The notes below the pieces were generated by a model. The model was not told the DNA's origin and ran no database searches. It worked only from the letters and a program-made list of their open reading frames with translations. From Mesorhizobium sangaii (lineage in GTDB: Bacteria; Pseudomonadota; Alphaproteobacteria; Rhizobiales; Rhizobiaceae): a DNA stretch of 64,000 bases. Position 1 is the first letter of the stretch. Each line of letters opens with the position of its first letter. Positions 1-8,909 of the stretch are shown one piece after another. The DNA is taken from the NCBI RefSeq assembly GCF_014207355.1, contig NZ_JACHEF010000003.1, forward strand, positions 223,763-287,762, read 5' to 3'. Both the position numbers and the translations under genes were made by a program.

Positions 1-1856
1 CCGGCGACGGCCATCTCGCGGAAATCCATGAAGCGGAAGGCTTTTGTCGAGATGTCGACATCGACGAGCTTCTGCAAGAGGTCGCGGGACTTAGGCCCGG
101 CGATCGACAGACCGACCAGCGTCTGGTCGAAACGGTGGATGCGCACCGAACCATCCTTGGGCAGGTGCTTCTCGAACCAGCGCATGTGATATTTTTGCGC
201 CGCCGACGAGCCCCAGATCATGAAGCGGTCTTCGCCGGCCTTGGCGATGGTGAAGTCGCCGATCAGCTTGCCGAATTCGTTGATCATCGGCGTCAGCACG
301 ATGCGGCCGGTCTTCGGCATGCGGTTGGTCATCAGCCGGTTGAGGAAATCCTCGGCCGCTGGTCCCGACACTTCGTATTTGGCGAAGTTGGCGATCTCGG
401 TGACGCCGACGCGCTCGCGGGTGGCGCGCACTTCCTCGCCGATCGGCCCAAAGTCGTTGGAGCGGTGGAAGGAGACGATGTCTTTCGGCTCCTTGCCCTT
501 CGGCGCGAACCAAAGCGGGGTTTCGAGACCCCAGCTGTCGCCCATGACGGCGTTGTTGGCCAGCATCGTGTCGTAGAGCGGCGTCGTCTGCGCCGGCCGT
601 GCGGCCGGCAGTTCCTCATTGGGAAAACGGATTGAGAAGCGGCGAGAATAATTCTCGCGCACCTTGGCGTTGGTGTAGCGCAGGCCGGCCCATTCGCCGA
701 AGCGGGCAACGTCCATACCCCAGACGTCGAAGCCGGGATCGCCATGGACCATCCAGTTCGACAGCGCCAGACCGACGCCGCCACCCTGGCTGAAGCCGGC
801 CATGACGGCGCAGGCGCACCAGAAATTGGTTAGGCCCTGCACCGGGCCGACCAGCGGGTTGCCGTCGAGCGCGAAGGTGAAGGGGCCGTTGATGATCTGC
901 TTGATGCCGGCCTTCTCGATGCCGGGGAAATGCTTGAAGCCGATCTCCAGCGACGGCGCTATGCGGTCAAGGTCCGGCTGCAGCAATTCGTGGCCGAAAT
1001 CCCACGGCGTGTTGACCGGCGACCACGGCTTGCAGGCCTTTTCATAGGTGCCGAGCAGGATGCCGTTGCGCTCCTGGCGGGTGTAGATCTCGCCCTTGAA
1101 GTCGAGCACGCCGATCATCTCGCGGCCGGTCGACTTGTTGAATTCCTCGACCTCCGGCATCGGCTCGGTCAGAAGATACATGTGCTCCATCGCCAACACC
1201 GGCAATTCGACGCCGACCATACGGCCGATCTCGCGTGCCCACAGGCCGCCACAGTTCACGACGTGCTCGGCGTGAACCGTGCCCTGTTCGGTGACGACGT
1301 TCCAGGTGCCGTCGACCTCTTGCGTCAGCTCGACGACGCGGTTGCGCAGCACGATCTCGGCGCCGAGTTTCTTGGCGGCCTTGGAATAGGCAATCGTGGT
1401 GCCGGAAGGATCAAGATGGCCCTCGACCGGATCCCACATGGCGCCGACGAAGTTGGTCTCGTCCATCAGCGGGAACATCGCCTTGGCTTCGGACGGAGTG
1501 ATCAGCTCGGTGTCCATGCCGAGATAGCGGCCCTTGGCGTGGGCGAGCCGCAGGAAGTCCATGCGCTCCGGCGTATCCGCCATCATCACGCCGCCGGTCA
1601 GGTGCAGCGAGCAGGACTGGCCGGAAATCTCCTCGATTTCCTTGTAGAGCTGCACCGTATAGGCCTGCAGCTTGGCAACGTTGGGGTCGCCGTTCAGCGT
1701 GTGGAAGCCGCCCGCCGCATGCCAGGACGAGCCGGAGGTAAGCTCCGAGCGCTCGATCAGCATGATGTCGCTCCAGCCGGCCTTGGCCAGATGGTAGAGA
1801 ACCGAGCAGCCGACGACGCCGCCGCCGATGACAACCGCTTTTACATGAGATTTCAT
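1..1856 (-). CDS. FAD-dependent dimethylglycine/sarcosine dehydrogenase-like protein with GcvT domain (3' end outside window)
   Basis: About 618 residues are visible and the frame runs off the left edge, so the C-terminus is missing; family members are usually 800–850 residues. The N-terminus has a Rossmann FAD motif (VVIGGGVVGCSV, residues 8–19) and then SSWHAAGG, whose His46 matches the covalent flavin site of dimethylglycine and sarcosine dehydrogenases. The later part resembles the aminomethyltransferase (GcvT) folate domain (NRLMTNRMPKTGRI and a later SIAGPKSRDLL). The family oxidatively demethylates N-methylglycines and passes the C1 unit to tetrahydrofolate. It lies 93 bases downstream of an MttB-family methyltransferase on the same strand, which fits a glycine-betaine-like demethylation route. 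The exact substrate is inferred, not shown. Confidence 0.85.
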   Translation of the reverse strand, partial: MKSHVKAVVIGGGVVGCSVLYHLAKAGWSDIMLIERSELTSGSSWHAAGGFHTLNGDPNVAKLQAYTVQLYKEIEEISGQSCSLHLTGGVMMADTPERMDFLRLAHAKGRYLGMDTELITPSEAKAMFPLMDETNFVGAMWDPVEGHLDPSGTTIAYSKAAKKLGAEIVLRNRVVELTQEVDGTWNVVTEQGTVHAEHVVNCGGLWAREIGRMVGVELPVLAMEHMYLLTEPMPEVEEFNKSTGREMIGVLDFKGEIYTRQERNGILLGTYEKACKPWSPVNTPWDFGHELLQPDLDRIAPSLEIGFKHFPGIEKAGIKQIINGPFTFALDGNPLVGPVQGLTNFWCACAVMAGFSQGGGVGLALSNWMVHGDPGFDVWGMDVARFGEWAGLRYTNAKVRENYSRRFSIRFPNEELPAARPAQTTPLYDTMLANNAVMGDSWGLETPLWFAPKGKEPKDIVSFHRSNDFGPIGEEVRATRERVGVTEIANFAKYEVSGPAAEDFLNRLMTNRMPKTGRIVLTPMINEFGKLIGDFTIAKAGEDRFMIWGSSAAQKYHMRWFEKHLPKDGSVRIHRFDQTLVGLSIAGPKSRDLLQKLVDVDISTKAFRFMDFREMAVA

Positions 1857-1949
1857 CAAGATAGGTCCGTTTTTGCGTAAACTGAATCAAGTTTTCTGGG
1901 TCTGCGGCGGAACGCCTCGACGCCGAGGTCAGCGGTCGCCGCGTGCCAT

Positions 1950-3527
1950 TTAGAAGTCGGTCGGCGCACCGCCCTCGGAGCGGCGCTTTTCGACGAAGGC
2001 GTTGAGCTCCTCGCGGATGGCCGGGTCCATATAGGGCTCTTCGTAGGACGCCAGCCGTTCCTTCCACACCTTGTTGGCCTTTTCCAGGGCTGTCGGCGAG
2101 CCGGCTTCCGCCCAGGTCTCGAAATTGCGCCAGTCGGAGAGGATCGGCGAGTAGAAGGCGGTCTTGTAGCGGTCCTGCGTGTGCTGGGTGCCGAAGAAAT
2201 GGCCGCCGGGGCCGACCGACTGGATGGCGTCGAAGCCGAGCGCTTCTTCGGACAGGTCGAGTGGGGTCAGGAACTCCGCCACCATCTGCAGCAGGTCGAT
2301 GTCCAAAATGGTCTTCTCGTAGGAGCAGCGCAGGCCGCCCTCGAGCCAGCCGGCCGCATGCATCATCAGATTGCCGCCGCCCTGGATGGCGCCCCAAAGC
2401 GAAAACACGCTCTCGTAAGCCGCCTGCGCATCGACCGTGTTGGCGGCGCAGGTGTTGGAGGTGCGGTAGGGGATGTTGTAGCGGCGGGCAAGCTGGCCGC
2501 CGACCAACTGCGCCTTCATGTATTCGGGCGTGCCGAAGGCCGGTGAACCGGACTTCATGTCGACATTGGAGGTGAAGCCGCCATAGCCGACGGGCGCGCC
2601 CTTGCGCACCATCTGGGCAAAGGCGATGCCGGACAGCGCCTCGGCGTTCTGCTGCACCAGCGCACCGGCGATCGTCACCGGCGCCATGGCCCCCGACAGG
2701 GTGAACGGCGTGACGACGACGACCTGGCCCTTGCTCGACATCTGGATGATGCCTTCCATCATCGGCACATCGAGCTTGAGCGGCGAATTGGTGTTGATGA
2801 TGGTGAAGACCGACGGCTCCTCGAGCAGCTGCTCATGGCTGATGCCGCGCGCGATCCTGGCGATCTCGATGCCGTCGACGTTGCGCTCCTTGCCGAGCGA
2901 GTAGATGTGGAACACCTTGTCGGTCAGCGTGGCGAGGTCGCGGACGCACTCAAGGTGCCGGACCGACGGATGGATATCGGTCGGCTCGACCGGATAGCCG
3001 CCGGTGCAGTTCAAGATGTTGTGCATCTGGGCGAGCTTGAGGAAGTTGCGGTAATCCTGCTGGTTGCCGGGCCGGCGGCCGCGGTCGATGTCGGAGCAGT
3101 TGGGCGCCGACGCCATCATCGAGATAATCAGATTGTTGCCGCCGAAGCGCACATTGTGCGCCGGGTTGCGGGAGTGGATGGTGAACTCCGACGGGCAGTG
3201 CGACACCAGTTCGAGGATCATGTCGCTGTCGAAGCGCACCCGCTCGCTGCCGTCGCGCACGTCGGCTCCATGTGCCTTCATGATACGCCGGGCCTCGTCA
3301 TGCAGAACGTCGACGCCGATTTCCCTCAATACGCGCAAGGAGGCGAGATGGATCGATTCCAACTCGTCGTCCGAAACCAGCCTGGTCGGCGCGAGCGGGT
3401 TCTTCAACTGGCGGAAAGCCGGCTGTTCGAACGCGGCCGAACCGCCGGCGCGCTTTCCGGCGCGGCCGCCACGACGGGCGCGGTCCGTGGCCAATGCCGG
3501 TTCTGCAGGTTGTAGGGCGGCGGTCAT
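1950..3527 (-). CDS. MttB-family (trimethylamine methyltransferase superfamily) methyltransferase, non-pyrrolysine type
   Basis: A 525-residue protein of the usual MttB length. The frame contains no internal amber codon, so it belongs to the pyrrolysine-lacking branch, whose studied members (for example MtgB) demethylate quaternary amines such as glycine betaine and pass the methyl group to a corrinoid protein. The glycine-rich core (APVGYGGFTSNVDMKSGSP) and the C-terminal aromatic segment are typical. The chosen start, MTAALQPAEP, follows the low-complexity non-coding stretch; the frame stays open for about 750 more codons upstream, but that part is only antisense to the PLD-like gene. No corrinoid protein or reactivase is in view; they may lie left of the window. 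Substrate is inferred from the neighbouring dehydrogenase. Confidence 0.85.
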   Translation of the reverse strand: MTAALQPAEPALATDRARRGGRAGKRAGGSAAFEQPAFRQLKNPLAPTRLVSDDELESIHLASLRVLREIGVDVLHDEARRIMKAHGADVRDGSERVRFDSDMILELVSHCPSEFTIHSRNPAHNVRFGGNNLIISMMASAPNCSDIDRGRRPGNQQDYRNFLKLAQMHNILNCTGGYPVEPTDIHPSVRHLECVRDLATLTDKVFHIYSLGKERNVDGIEIARIARGISHEQLLEEPSVFTIINTNSPLKLDVPMMEGIIQMSSKGQVVVVTPFTLSGAMAPVTIAGALVQQNAEALSGIAFAQMVRKGAPVGYGGFTSNVDMKSGSPAFGTPEYMKAQLVGGQLARRYNIPYRTSNTCAANTVDAQAAYESVFSLWGAIQGGGNLMMHAAGWLEGGLRCSYEKTILDIDLLQMVAEFLTPLDLSEEALGFDAIQSVGPGGHFFGTQHTQDRYKTAFYSPILSDWRNFETWAEAGSPTALEKANKVWKERLASYEEPYMDPAIREELNAFVEKRRSEGGAPTDF

Positions 3528-3718
3528 GATGGTCCTCGTACGATGCGGCAGCGGGCGGCATAATGGACCGGCGACCCGCCGGTCGTTGCGGAGGCGGCGA
3601 CCACTAGGGCGAGGGAAGCGACATGCCGGAACGGCAGTTGCACGACCAGAATATCGCCCCGATCGCGGCGGGGCGCTGGTCTGAGAGCTGCGGCCGGATG
3701 GACGCCAAGTGAAACGCG

Positions 3719-3749
3719 TTACACATCCGTCTTTTACTTCTGCTATATT
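3719..3749 (+). promoter_or_regulatory. Possible sigma70-type promoter of the PLD-like gene
   Basis: TTACAC (3719–3724) and TATATT (3744–3749) are separated by 19 bases, slightly longer than ideal. They sit about 30 bases ahead of a clear GGAGGG ribosome binding site (3768–3773) and the ATG at 3780. Confidence 0.35.
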
Positions 3750-3779
3750 GGCGTGCCGAACGAATTTGGAGGGAAAGCC

Positions 3780-5687
3780 ATGCCCGATGTCGTTAAAGTG
3801 CGCGCCGCGACAAACAACGAAGTCGCGTTCCTTTCCTGGGATGTAGACGGCATGATCCCTGGCTGCCTCGGCTTCGAGATCGTGCGCATCTATCCCGACA
3901 CTGGCGAGGAACGTTGCCTGGCCTCCTGGGTGCCTTTCAAGGGTCAACGCAATCCACGATGGATTCCCCAGGATACCGGCGTCTGGCCGGTGCAGAAGAC
4001 ATTCTGGCGCGATCTCACCGTGCGGCGTCGGCGCGACAGCATCGACGTCAGGCCGGAGGGTGAAATGATCGCCTACCGGGTGCGGCCGGTCGGCGACATG
4101 AAGCCGGGCCTCGACCCGGTGCCGGTGCGCCCCGATCAGGTCGTCGATGGCAAACCCGCCTACACCGGGCCAGCGCGTCCGCTCGGTTATCTCGGCCAGG
4201 GTGCGGTCAGCCCGCCGATCTTTCTCGGCCAGATGTTCGGCAAGGCGCGGGTTGCCTTCACCAACGGCGTGCTGTCGACGCAATGGATGTCGCATGCGCT
4301 GCAAGAGGCCGGCATCAAGGTCGGGCAGCGCGACAAGATCAGGGCGGTGCTGCGGGATCCGACCAGCAAGATACGCGCCTATCTGCATGGCGATGTGCCT
4401 GATGTGCTGACCAGCCTGCTGAAACGGGCCAAGGCCGAAGGCGGCACCGTCAGGCTGGCGCTCTACGAGCTTGGCGACGACGAGCTTTGCGACGCCATCG
4501 TCGCTGCCAAGGATGTCGTCGAGGTCATTCTTGCCAATTCGGGCAGGGACGACCAGACCAAGGCCTGGGACGCAGGCAACGCGCCTTACAGGAAGCGTTT
4601 GCACGACGCGGGCGTCGTGGTGAGCGACCGCCTGTTCAACAACAACCATATCGGCCACAACAAGTTTGCGGTCTACCGCGACGCCCAGGGCAAGCCGCAA
4701 GCGGTGATGACCGGCAGCACCAACTGGACGTCGACGGGCATTTGCGGACAGTCCAACAACGCCTTCATCCGCGACGATCCGGCGATGGCCGAGATCTTCG
4801 ACGTCTATTGGCAGCGCATGAAGGCCGACGTGTTCCCGCCGCCGGCCTCGGAAAGCGCTGCCGGCCACGTCGTGCAGACGCAAGGCGTGCCGTTTCGCAG
4901 GGAAAACCACCTGCGCAATCCGCTGAACGGCGTCACGGCGAGGCTGGACGGCATGACGGTCTGGTTCTCGCCCAACGATCCTGACCGCAACAAGAAGGAC
5001 ATCTCGGTGCTGCCGGTCGACCTCGAGGATGTCTTCGCCCGCATTAGGGCGGCGAAGCGCGCGGTGCTCTTCCTGGTGTTCAATCCGTCGCTGCTCGGCG
5101 AAAACTCGATCGTCGACCAGGCCGTTGCGGCAGCCAAGGCCGATCGGAATCTGATCGTGCAGGGCGCGATCAGCGATGAAACCGCGATGCCCAACTATGT
5201 GGCGCCGACCAAGGATCCCGTCACCCACAAGTCGAACAAGGACGGCAAGTCGCCCTTCGTCTTTCCGGAGAAGGTCTGGGAGATGCCGAACGTCTCCATC
5301 GTGCGGGCGGCAAACCTGACCGGCGCCACGATCGCCCGCGACTTCCAGGCGGAGGTGCTGACCGTCGGCCATGCGATCGTGCACGACAAGATCGTCATCA
5401 TCGACCCGATGGAGGACAACGCCACGGTCATCACCGGCAGCCACAATCTCGGTTACAAGGCTTCCTACGAGAATGACGAGAACATGGTGATCGTGGAAGG
5501 CGACAAGACTTTCGCCGCGGCCTATGCGGTGCATATGCTGGACGTGTTCGACCACTACAAGTTCCGCGCCTGGCGCAGGACGATCGGCAAGGGACCTTCC
5601 GACGATGACGGGATTTCCATCGACGACAAGTGGCTGAAGCCCTACGCCGACGGCAAGAAGGGGGCGATCGCCCGGTATTTTCCGTAG
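3780..5687 (+). CDS. Phospholipase D-like protein with two HKD motifs
   Basis: 635 residues. Two PLD-superfamily catalytic motifs are visible. The first is at His293 (HNKFAVYRD, then TGSTNWTSTG; five residues between Lys and Asp instead of four). The second is at His535 (HDKIVIID, then TGSHNLG, canonical). PLD enzymes use the paired histidines for phosphodiester hydrolysis or transfer. No signal peptide is evident. The N-terminal 150 residues look like a fibronectin-like or accessory domain without a recognised motif. I chose the ATG at 3780 over an in-frame GTG 27 bases upstream because GGAGGG lies six bases ahead of it. The gene is monocistronic and divergent from the mttB-like gene. Whether it acts on phospholipid or nucleic acid cannot be told. 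Confidence 0.8.
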   Translation: MPDVVKVRAATNNEVAFLSWDVDGMIPGCLGFEIVRIYPDTGEERCLASWVPFKGQRNPRWIPQDTGVWPVQKTFWRDLTVRRRRDSIDVRPEGEMIAYRVRPVGDMKPGLDPVPVRPDQVVDGKPAYTGPARPLGYLGQGAVSPPIFLGQMFGKARVAFTNGVLSTQWMSHALQEAGIKVGQRDKIRAVLRDPTSKIRAYLHGDVPDVLTSLLKRAKAEGGTVRLALYELGDDELCDAIVAAKDVVEVILANSGRDDQTKAWDAGNAPYRKRLHDAGVVVSDRLFNNNHIGHNKFAVYRDAQGKPQAVMTGSTNWTSTGICGQSNNAFIRDDPAMAEIFDVYWQRMKADVFPPPASESAAGHVVQTQGVPFRRENHLRNPLNGVTARLDGMTVWFSPNDPDRNKKDISVLPVDLEDVFARIRAAKRAVLFLVFNPSLLGENSIVDQAVAAAKADRNLIVQGAISDETAMPNYVAPTKDPVTHKSNKDGKSPFVFPEKVWEMPNVSIVRAANLTGATIARDFQAEVLTVGHAIVHDKIVIIDPMEDNATVITGSHNLGYKASYENDENMVIVEGDKTFAAAYAVHMLDVFDHYKFRAWRRTIGKGPSDDDGISIDDKWLKPYADGKKGAIARYFP

Positions 5688-5838
5688 CCAGCATCTGTCT
5701 CCATTCGATGAGGAACCGTTCGGCTTCAGCCGACAGGACGGGTCCGGTGGCGCAAGCGGATTTCGCCGTCCGGCCCTTCCTTTCCCCAAATCGAACCAGT
5801 AGCTAGTCGGGCTTGCCGGCGGATAGCCAGCACTTCAT

Positions 5839-7038
5839 ATGGATGACAGTATCAGCATGGTCGCGACCAGCTCGAGCGAAGGCGAAGCGGGAACGCAGTG
5901 GGCAGCGCTTGCGGGCGTCACCGCAGCACTTGCCATGTTCGGAGCCGCGCAAGGGCTGAGCTCGCCGCTGTTCACGCTGCTGATGCAAAAGCAGGGGATG
6001 TCGCCGGCGCTGATCGGCCTGTCGGCGGCGATGATGCCGCTCGGCCTGATCCTTTCGGCTTCCTTCGTGCCGGCGGCGGTGCGGATGGTCGGAGCACGCA
6101 CGCTGGCGGTCGGCTGCTCGCTGATCGGCGCGCTCTGCTTCCTGGGCATCGGCTATCTGCAGGACTGGGTGGCCTGGTTCGTCATCCGCTTCGTCATCGG
6201 CGTGGTCATCAATCCGCTCTACATCCTTGGCGAGGTGTGGGCGCTGTCGCTGGCGCCGCCATCGCGGCGGGGCCGGGTCATGGGCGTGTTCAACACGCTG
6301 CTGGGCGCCGGTTATGCGGCCGGCCCGTTCGCACTGACCCTGCTGGGCACGTCGGGCTGGGCTCCCTTCCTGGTGGGTGTCGCCGGCTTCACGCTCTGCG
6401 CGGTGATCCTGCACGCCGTCTCTTCGAAGCTCACCGGCTTCGAGGATGACGGCCAGCCTGCCAGCGGCCTTGTCGGCTTTGCCAACGTGGCGCCTGCACT
6501 GCTGCTTGCCGTCCTGGTTTCGGCAGCGGTCCAGCAAAGCACCTACGCGCTGGTGCCGGTGTTCGGCGCCAGCTACGACCTGGCGGAGGCCGTGCTTGCC
6601 TCGCTGGTGATGGCGCTTTCGCTGGGCAACATCCTGCTGCAGATCCCACTCGGCCTGCTGGCGGAGCGTTTTGGTGGCCGTGCCATGATCATCGCCTGTG
6701 CGCTGGCAACCGCGGCCTGCGCGCTTTTGCTGCCGCTGCTGATCATGACGCCGCTGATCTGGGTCGTGCTGCTGGTGATGGGCGCCGTCGGCTACGGCGT
6801 CTACACGATGGCGCTGGTCGAACTGGGCAGCCGCTTCAAGGGCTCGGTGCTGGTCGCCGGCAACGCTGCCTTCGCGCTGATGTGGGGCGCCGGCGGTATT
6901 GTCGGCCCGCCGGGTGCCGGGCTGCTCATGCAAGGCATCGGCCCGCTCGGCCTGCCCGTCGTGATCGCCGGTCTCAACGCATTGCTGGTGATGTTCGCGC
7001 TGTATCGCTCGTCCGTGCGCCGGAGCGGTAAGTCATGA
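5839..7038 (+). CDS. MFS transporter (first of a tandem pair)
   Basis: 399 residues with about twelve hydrophobic segments and the MFS loop 2–3 region. The short loop after the fourth helix reads GRVMGVFNTLLGAGYAAGP, typical of YcaD-like or sugar/drug MFS proteins. Start ATG 5839 gives MDDSISMVAT; the soluble N-terminus of about 20 residues precedes helix 1. The stop overlaps the start of the next gene as ATGA, so the two are probably translated together. The two proteins are clearly paralogous (for example LAPPSRRGRVMGV versus LAPRARRGRVMGV). Substrate unknown. Confidence 0.85.
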   Translation: MDDSISMVATSSSEGEAGTQWAALAGVTAALAMFGAAQGLSSPLFTLLMQKQGMSPALIGLSAAMMPLGLILSASFVPAAVRMVGARTLAVGCSLIGALCFLGIGYLQDWVAWFVIRFVIGVVINPLYILGEVWALSLAPPSRRGRVMGVFNTLLGAGYAAGPFALTLLGTSGWAPFLVGVAGFTLCAVILHAVSSKLTGFEDDGQPASGLVGFANVAPALLLAVLVSAAVQQSTYALVPVFGASYDLAEAVLASLVMALSLGNILLQIPLGLLAERFGGRAMIIACALATAACALLLPLLIMTPLIWVVLLVMGAVGYGVYTMALVELGSRFKGSVLVAGNAAFALMWGAGGIVGPPGAGLLMQGIGPLGLPVVIAGLNALLVMFALYRSSVRRSGKS

Positions 7039-8198
7039 TCGCGAATGGGTCGAGCAGCAGTGAGATGGAGATGCAGTGGGCGGCAATCACCGGCGTGATC
7101 GCCACCGTCTCGGTGTTCGCCATCGCCCAAGGCCTGTCCTATCCACTGCTGAGCTTCATCCTGCAGCGCCAGGGCATATCACCGTCGATGATCGGCCTGT
7201 CGGCGGCAATGACACCGATCGGCTTCATCGTCTCGTCACCGCTGATCCCGGCGCTGGCGCGTCGGTTCGGGGCAGGGCGCACCGCGCTCTCCTGCGCGGC
7301 GCTCTCGGCGATCGTGCTGGCGCTGATCGGCTGGACGCAGGATGTCTATCTGTGGTTTCCGTTGCGCTTCCTGATCGGCGTCGTCACCAACCCGCTTTAC
7401 GTGCTGAGCGAGATCTGGGTCATCGCGCTGGCGCCGCGGGCCCGGCGCGGCCGCGTCATGGGCGTCTATTCGACGATTATCTCGGCGGGTTTCGCGGCCG
7501 GGCCGCTTTGCCTGCTTGCCGTCGGCACGGAGGGCTGGCCGCCCTTCCTGGTCGGCATTTTCGCCTTCGTGCTGTGCGGCATCTGCCTGGCCTCGGTACT
7601 GCCGCGCCTGCCCAAGGTCGACGAGGCCGGGCGTCAGGTCTCCGTCCTGGGCTTCGTGCCGCTGGCCTGGCTGCTTTTGTTTGCCGTCATCGTTGCCGCC
7701 GGCTTCGAGCAGGGCGCGCTGGCTCTGCTGCCGGTCTACGGCACCCATCACGGCATCACCGAGACCCGCATGTCGGCGCTGTTGTCGGTGATGATCGCCG
7801 GCAACATCGCCATGCAGGTGCCGCTTGGCCTGCTGGCCGAAAGGCTCTCCGCGCGTCTGGTGCGGCTTGCCTGTGTCGCGATCACGGTGCTCGGCTGCCT
7901 GCTCCTGCCGCTCTTGATCGAGTCGCCGCTGATCTGGCCGATGATCTTTGTCTGGGGTGCGGTATCCTACGGCATCTACACCATGTCGATCATCGAGCTC
8001 GGCGAGCGCTTCACCGGCTCGACGCTGGTGGCCGGCAACGCCGCCTTCTCGTTGATGTGGGGCGTCGGCGGCATCGCCGTGCCGCCGCTGGCTGGCACAG
8101 CGATGGATATTCTGGGTGCAAGAGGTCTGCCGATTGCGCTTGGCCTGATGTGTCTGGCGCTGGCGGTTGCGAGCATCGTTGGTCGAAAATCAGCCTGA
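7035..8198 (+). CDS. MFS transporter (second of a tandem pair)
   Basis: 387 residues, twelve predicted membrane helices, paralogous to the preceding gene along its whole length (matching LIGVVTNPLYVLSEIW and GSTLVAGNAAFSLMWG segments). Translation probably couples to the upstream gene through a four-base ATGA overlap. The pair could act as two separate exporters or, less likely, as a heteromeric unit. The 3' end overlaps the convergent unknown gene by nine bases. Substrate not identifiable. Confidence 0.85.
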   Translation: MIANGSSSSEMEMQWAAITGVIATVSVFAIAQGLSYPLLSFILQRQGISPSMIGLSAAMTPIGFIVSSPLIPALARRFGAGRTALSCAALSAIVLALIGWTQDVYLWFPLRFLIGVVTNPLYVLSEIWVIALAPRARRGRVMGVYSTIISAGFAAGPLCLLAVGTEGWPPFLVGIFAFVLCGICLASVLPRLPKVDEAGRQVSVLGFVPLAWLLLFAVIVAAGFEQGALALLPVYGTHHGITETRMSALLSVMIAGNIAMQVPLGLLAERLSARLVRLACVAITVLGCLLLPLLIESPLIWPMIFVWGAVSYGIYTMSIIELGERFTGSTLVAGNAAFSLMWGVGGIAVPPLAGTAMDILGARGLPIALGLMCLALAVASIVGRKSA

Positions 8199-8759
8199 TG
8201 CGATTGTGGGATGCCGCAGCTCGACATCGCCTTGCCATCTCGAAATTGCCCATATGTCACAATGGGCGTGACGTTCCTCAGGGTACATCCGGCGCAGCAT
8301 GTCCTTAATTTCAACGGCACGATCAAAGTCAGGTATCAGGCCAACTTGAGACAACTCCGAATTCGCAAACACGTCTGGAAATCCGCCGCAGTTGGTCAAC
8401 GCGCTTATGGAAACTTCTTGATCCAACAAGTCGTAGCCCAGGAAGATGAAACCGCCCCAATCAATCGAACGCACGTCCGTCGACGGCTTTCGAATTGCGC
8501 TTAAAATATTCAGTTCGTTGGTGTCCGCCAGTTGAGAAAGCAGAAACTCCAGGTCCACAAAGAAATCGAGCATCCAGTCCTCGTTCACAATGTGGGACCA
8601 GTAGCTGTCCTTTGTCTCGCCAAGCGCGATCGGGCCGAGCATTCCATCGAGTGTGACGACTTCGGTCAATTGGGTGAGGCCCGACCACTCGACGTATTTC
8701 GTCCATTCCGTGCCGCTGGACGGATCAAATCTCCCTTTGGCAATGTAGAGAAATTGCAT
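8190..8759 (-). CDS. Unrecognised small protein (189 aa)
   Basis: The start MQFLYIAKGR has a good ribosome binding site (GAGGAAG, six bases ahead of ATG at 8759). The frame continues open far upstream, but that extension is antisense to the peptidase gene and has no support. The protein is acidic and aromatic-rich (SIDWGGFIFLGYDLL; NCGGFPDVF) with no membrane helix or signal peptide. Size and composition recall bacterial immunity-type proteins, but no toxin gene is adjacent and I do not recognise a family. Base composition is a little lower in GC than its neighbours, which hints at acquisition. Confidence 0.65.
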   Translation of the reverse strand: MQFLYIAKGRFDPSSGTEWTKYVEWSGLTQLTEVVTLDGMLGPIALGETKDSYWSHIVNEDWMLDFFVDLEFLLSQLADTNELNILSAIRKPSTDVRSIDWGGFIFLGYDLLDQEVSISALTNCGGFPDVFANSELSQVGLIPDFDRAVEIKDMLRRMYPEERHAHCDIWAISRWQGDVELRHPTIASG

Positions 8760-8909
8760 GGAGCTTCCTCGTAGCGACACATGGCCGGATAAGGCTTCGC
8801 AGTTGATGCGGTATGGCGGGGTCGCTTCTTTCGCGCGTTCCAATTGAATATCGGTGGTGGCATGACGATGTTTGCGACACCGAGCCTTGATGAGTTTACC
8901 GGAGACACT

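Noticed and set aside
3528..5789. Upstream in-frame extension of the mttB-like gene making a 1279-residue frame
   Set aside because: The extra 750 codons are exactly antisense to the PLD-like gene, whose motifs and ribosome binding site are clear; high GC leaves this frame free of stops.
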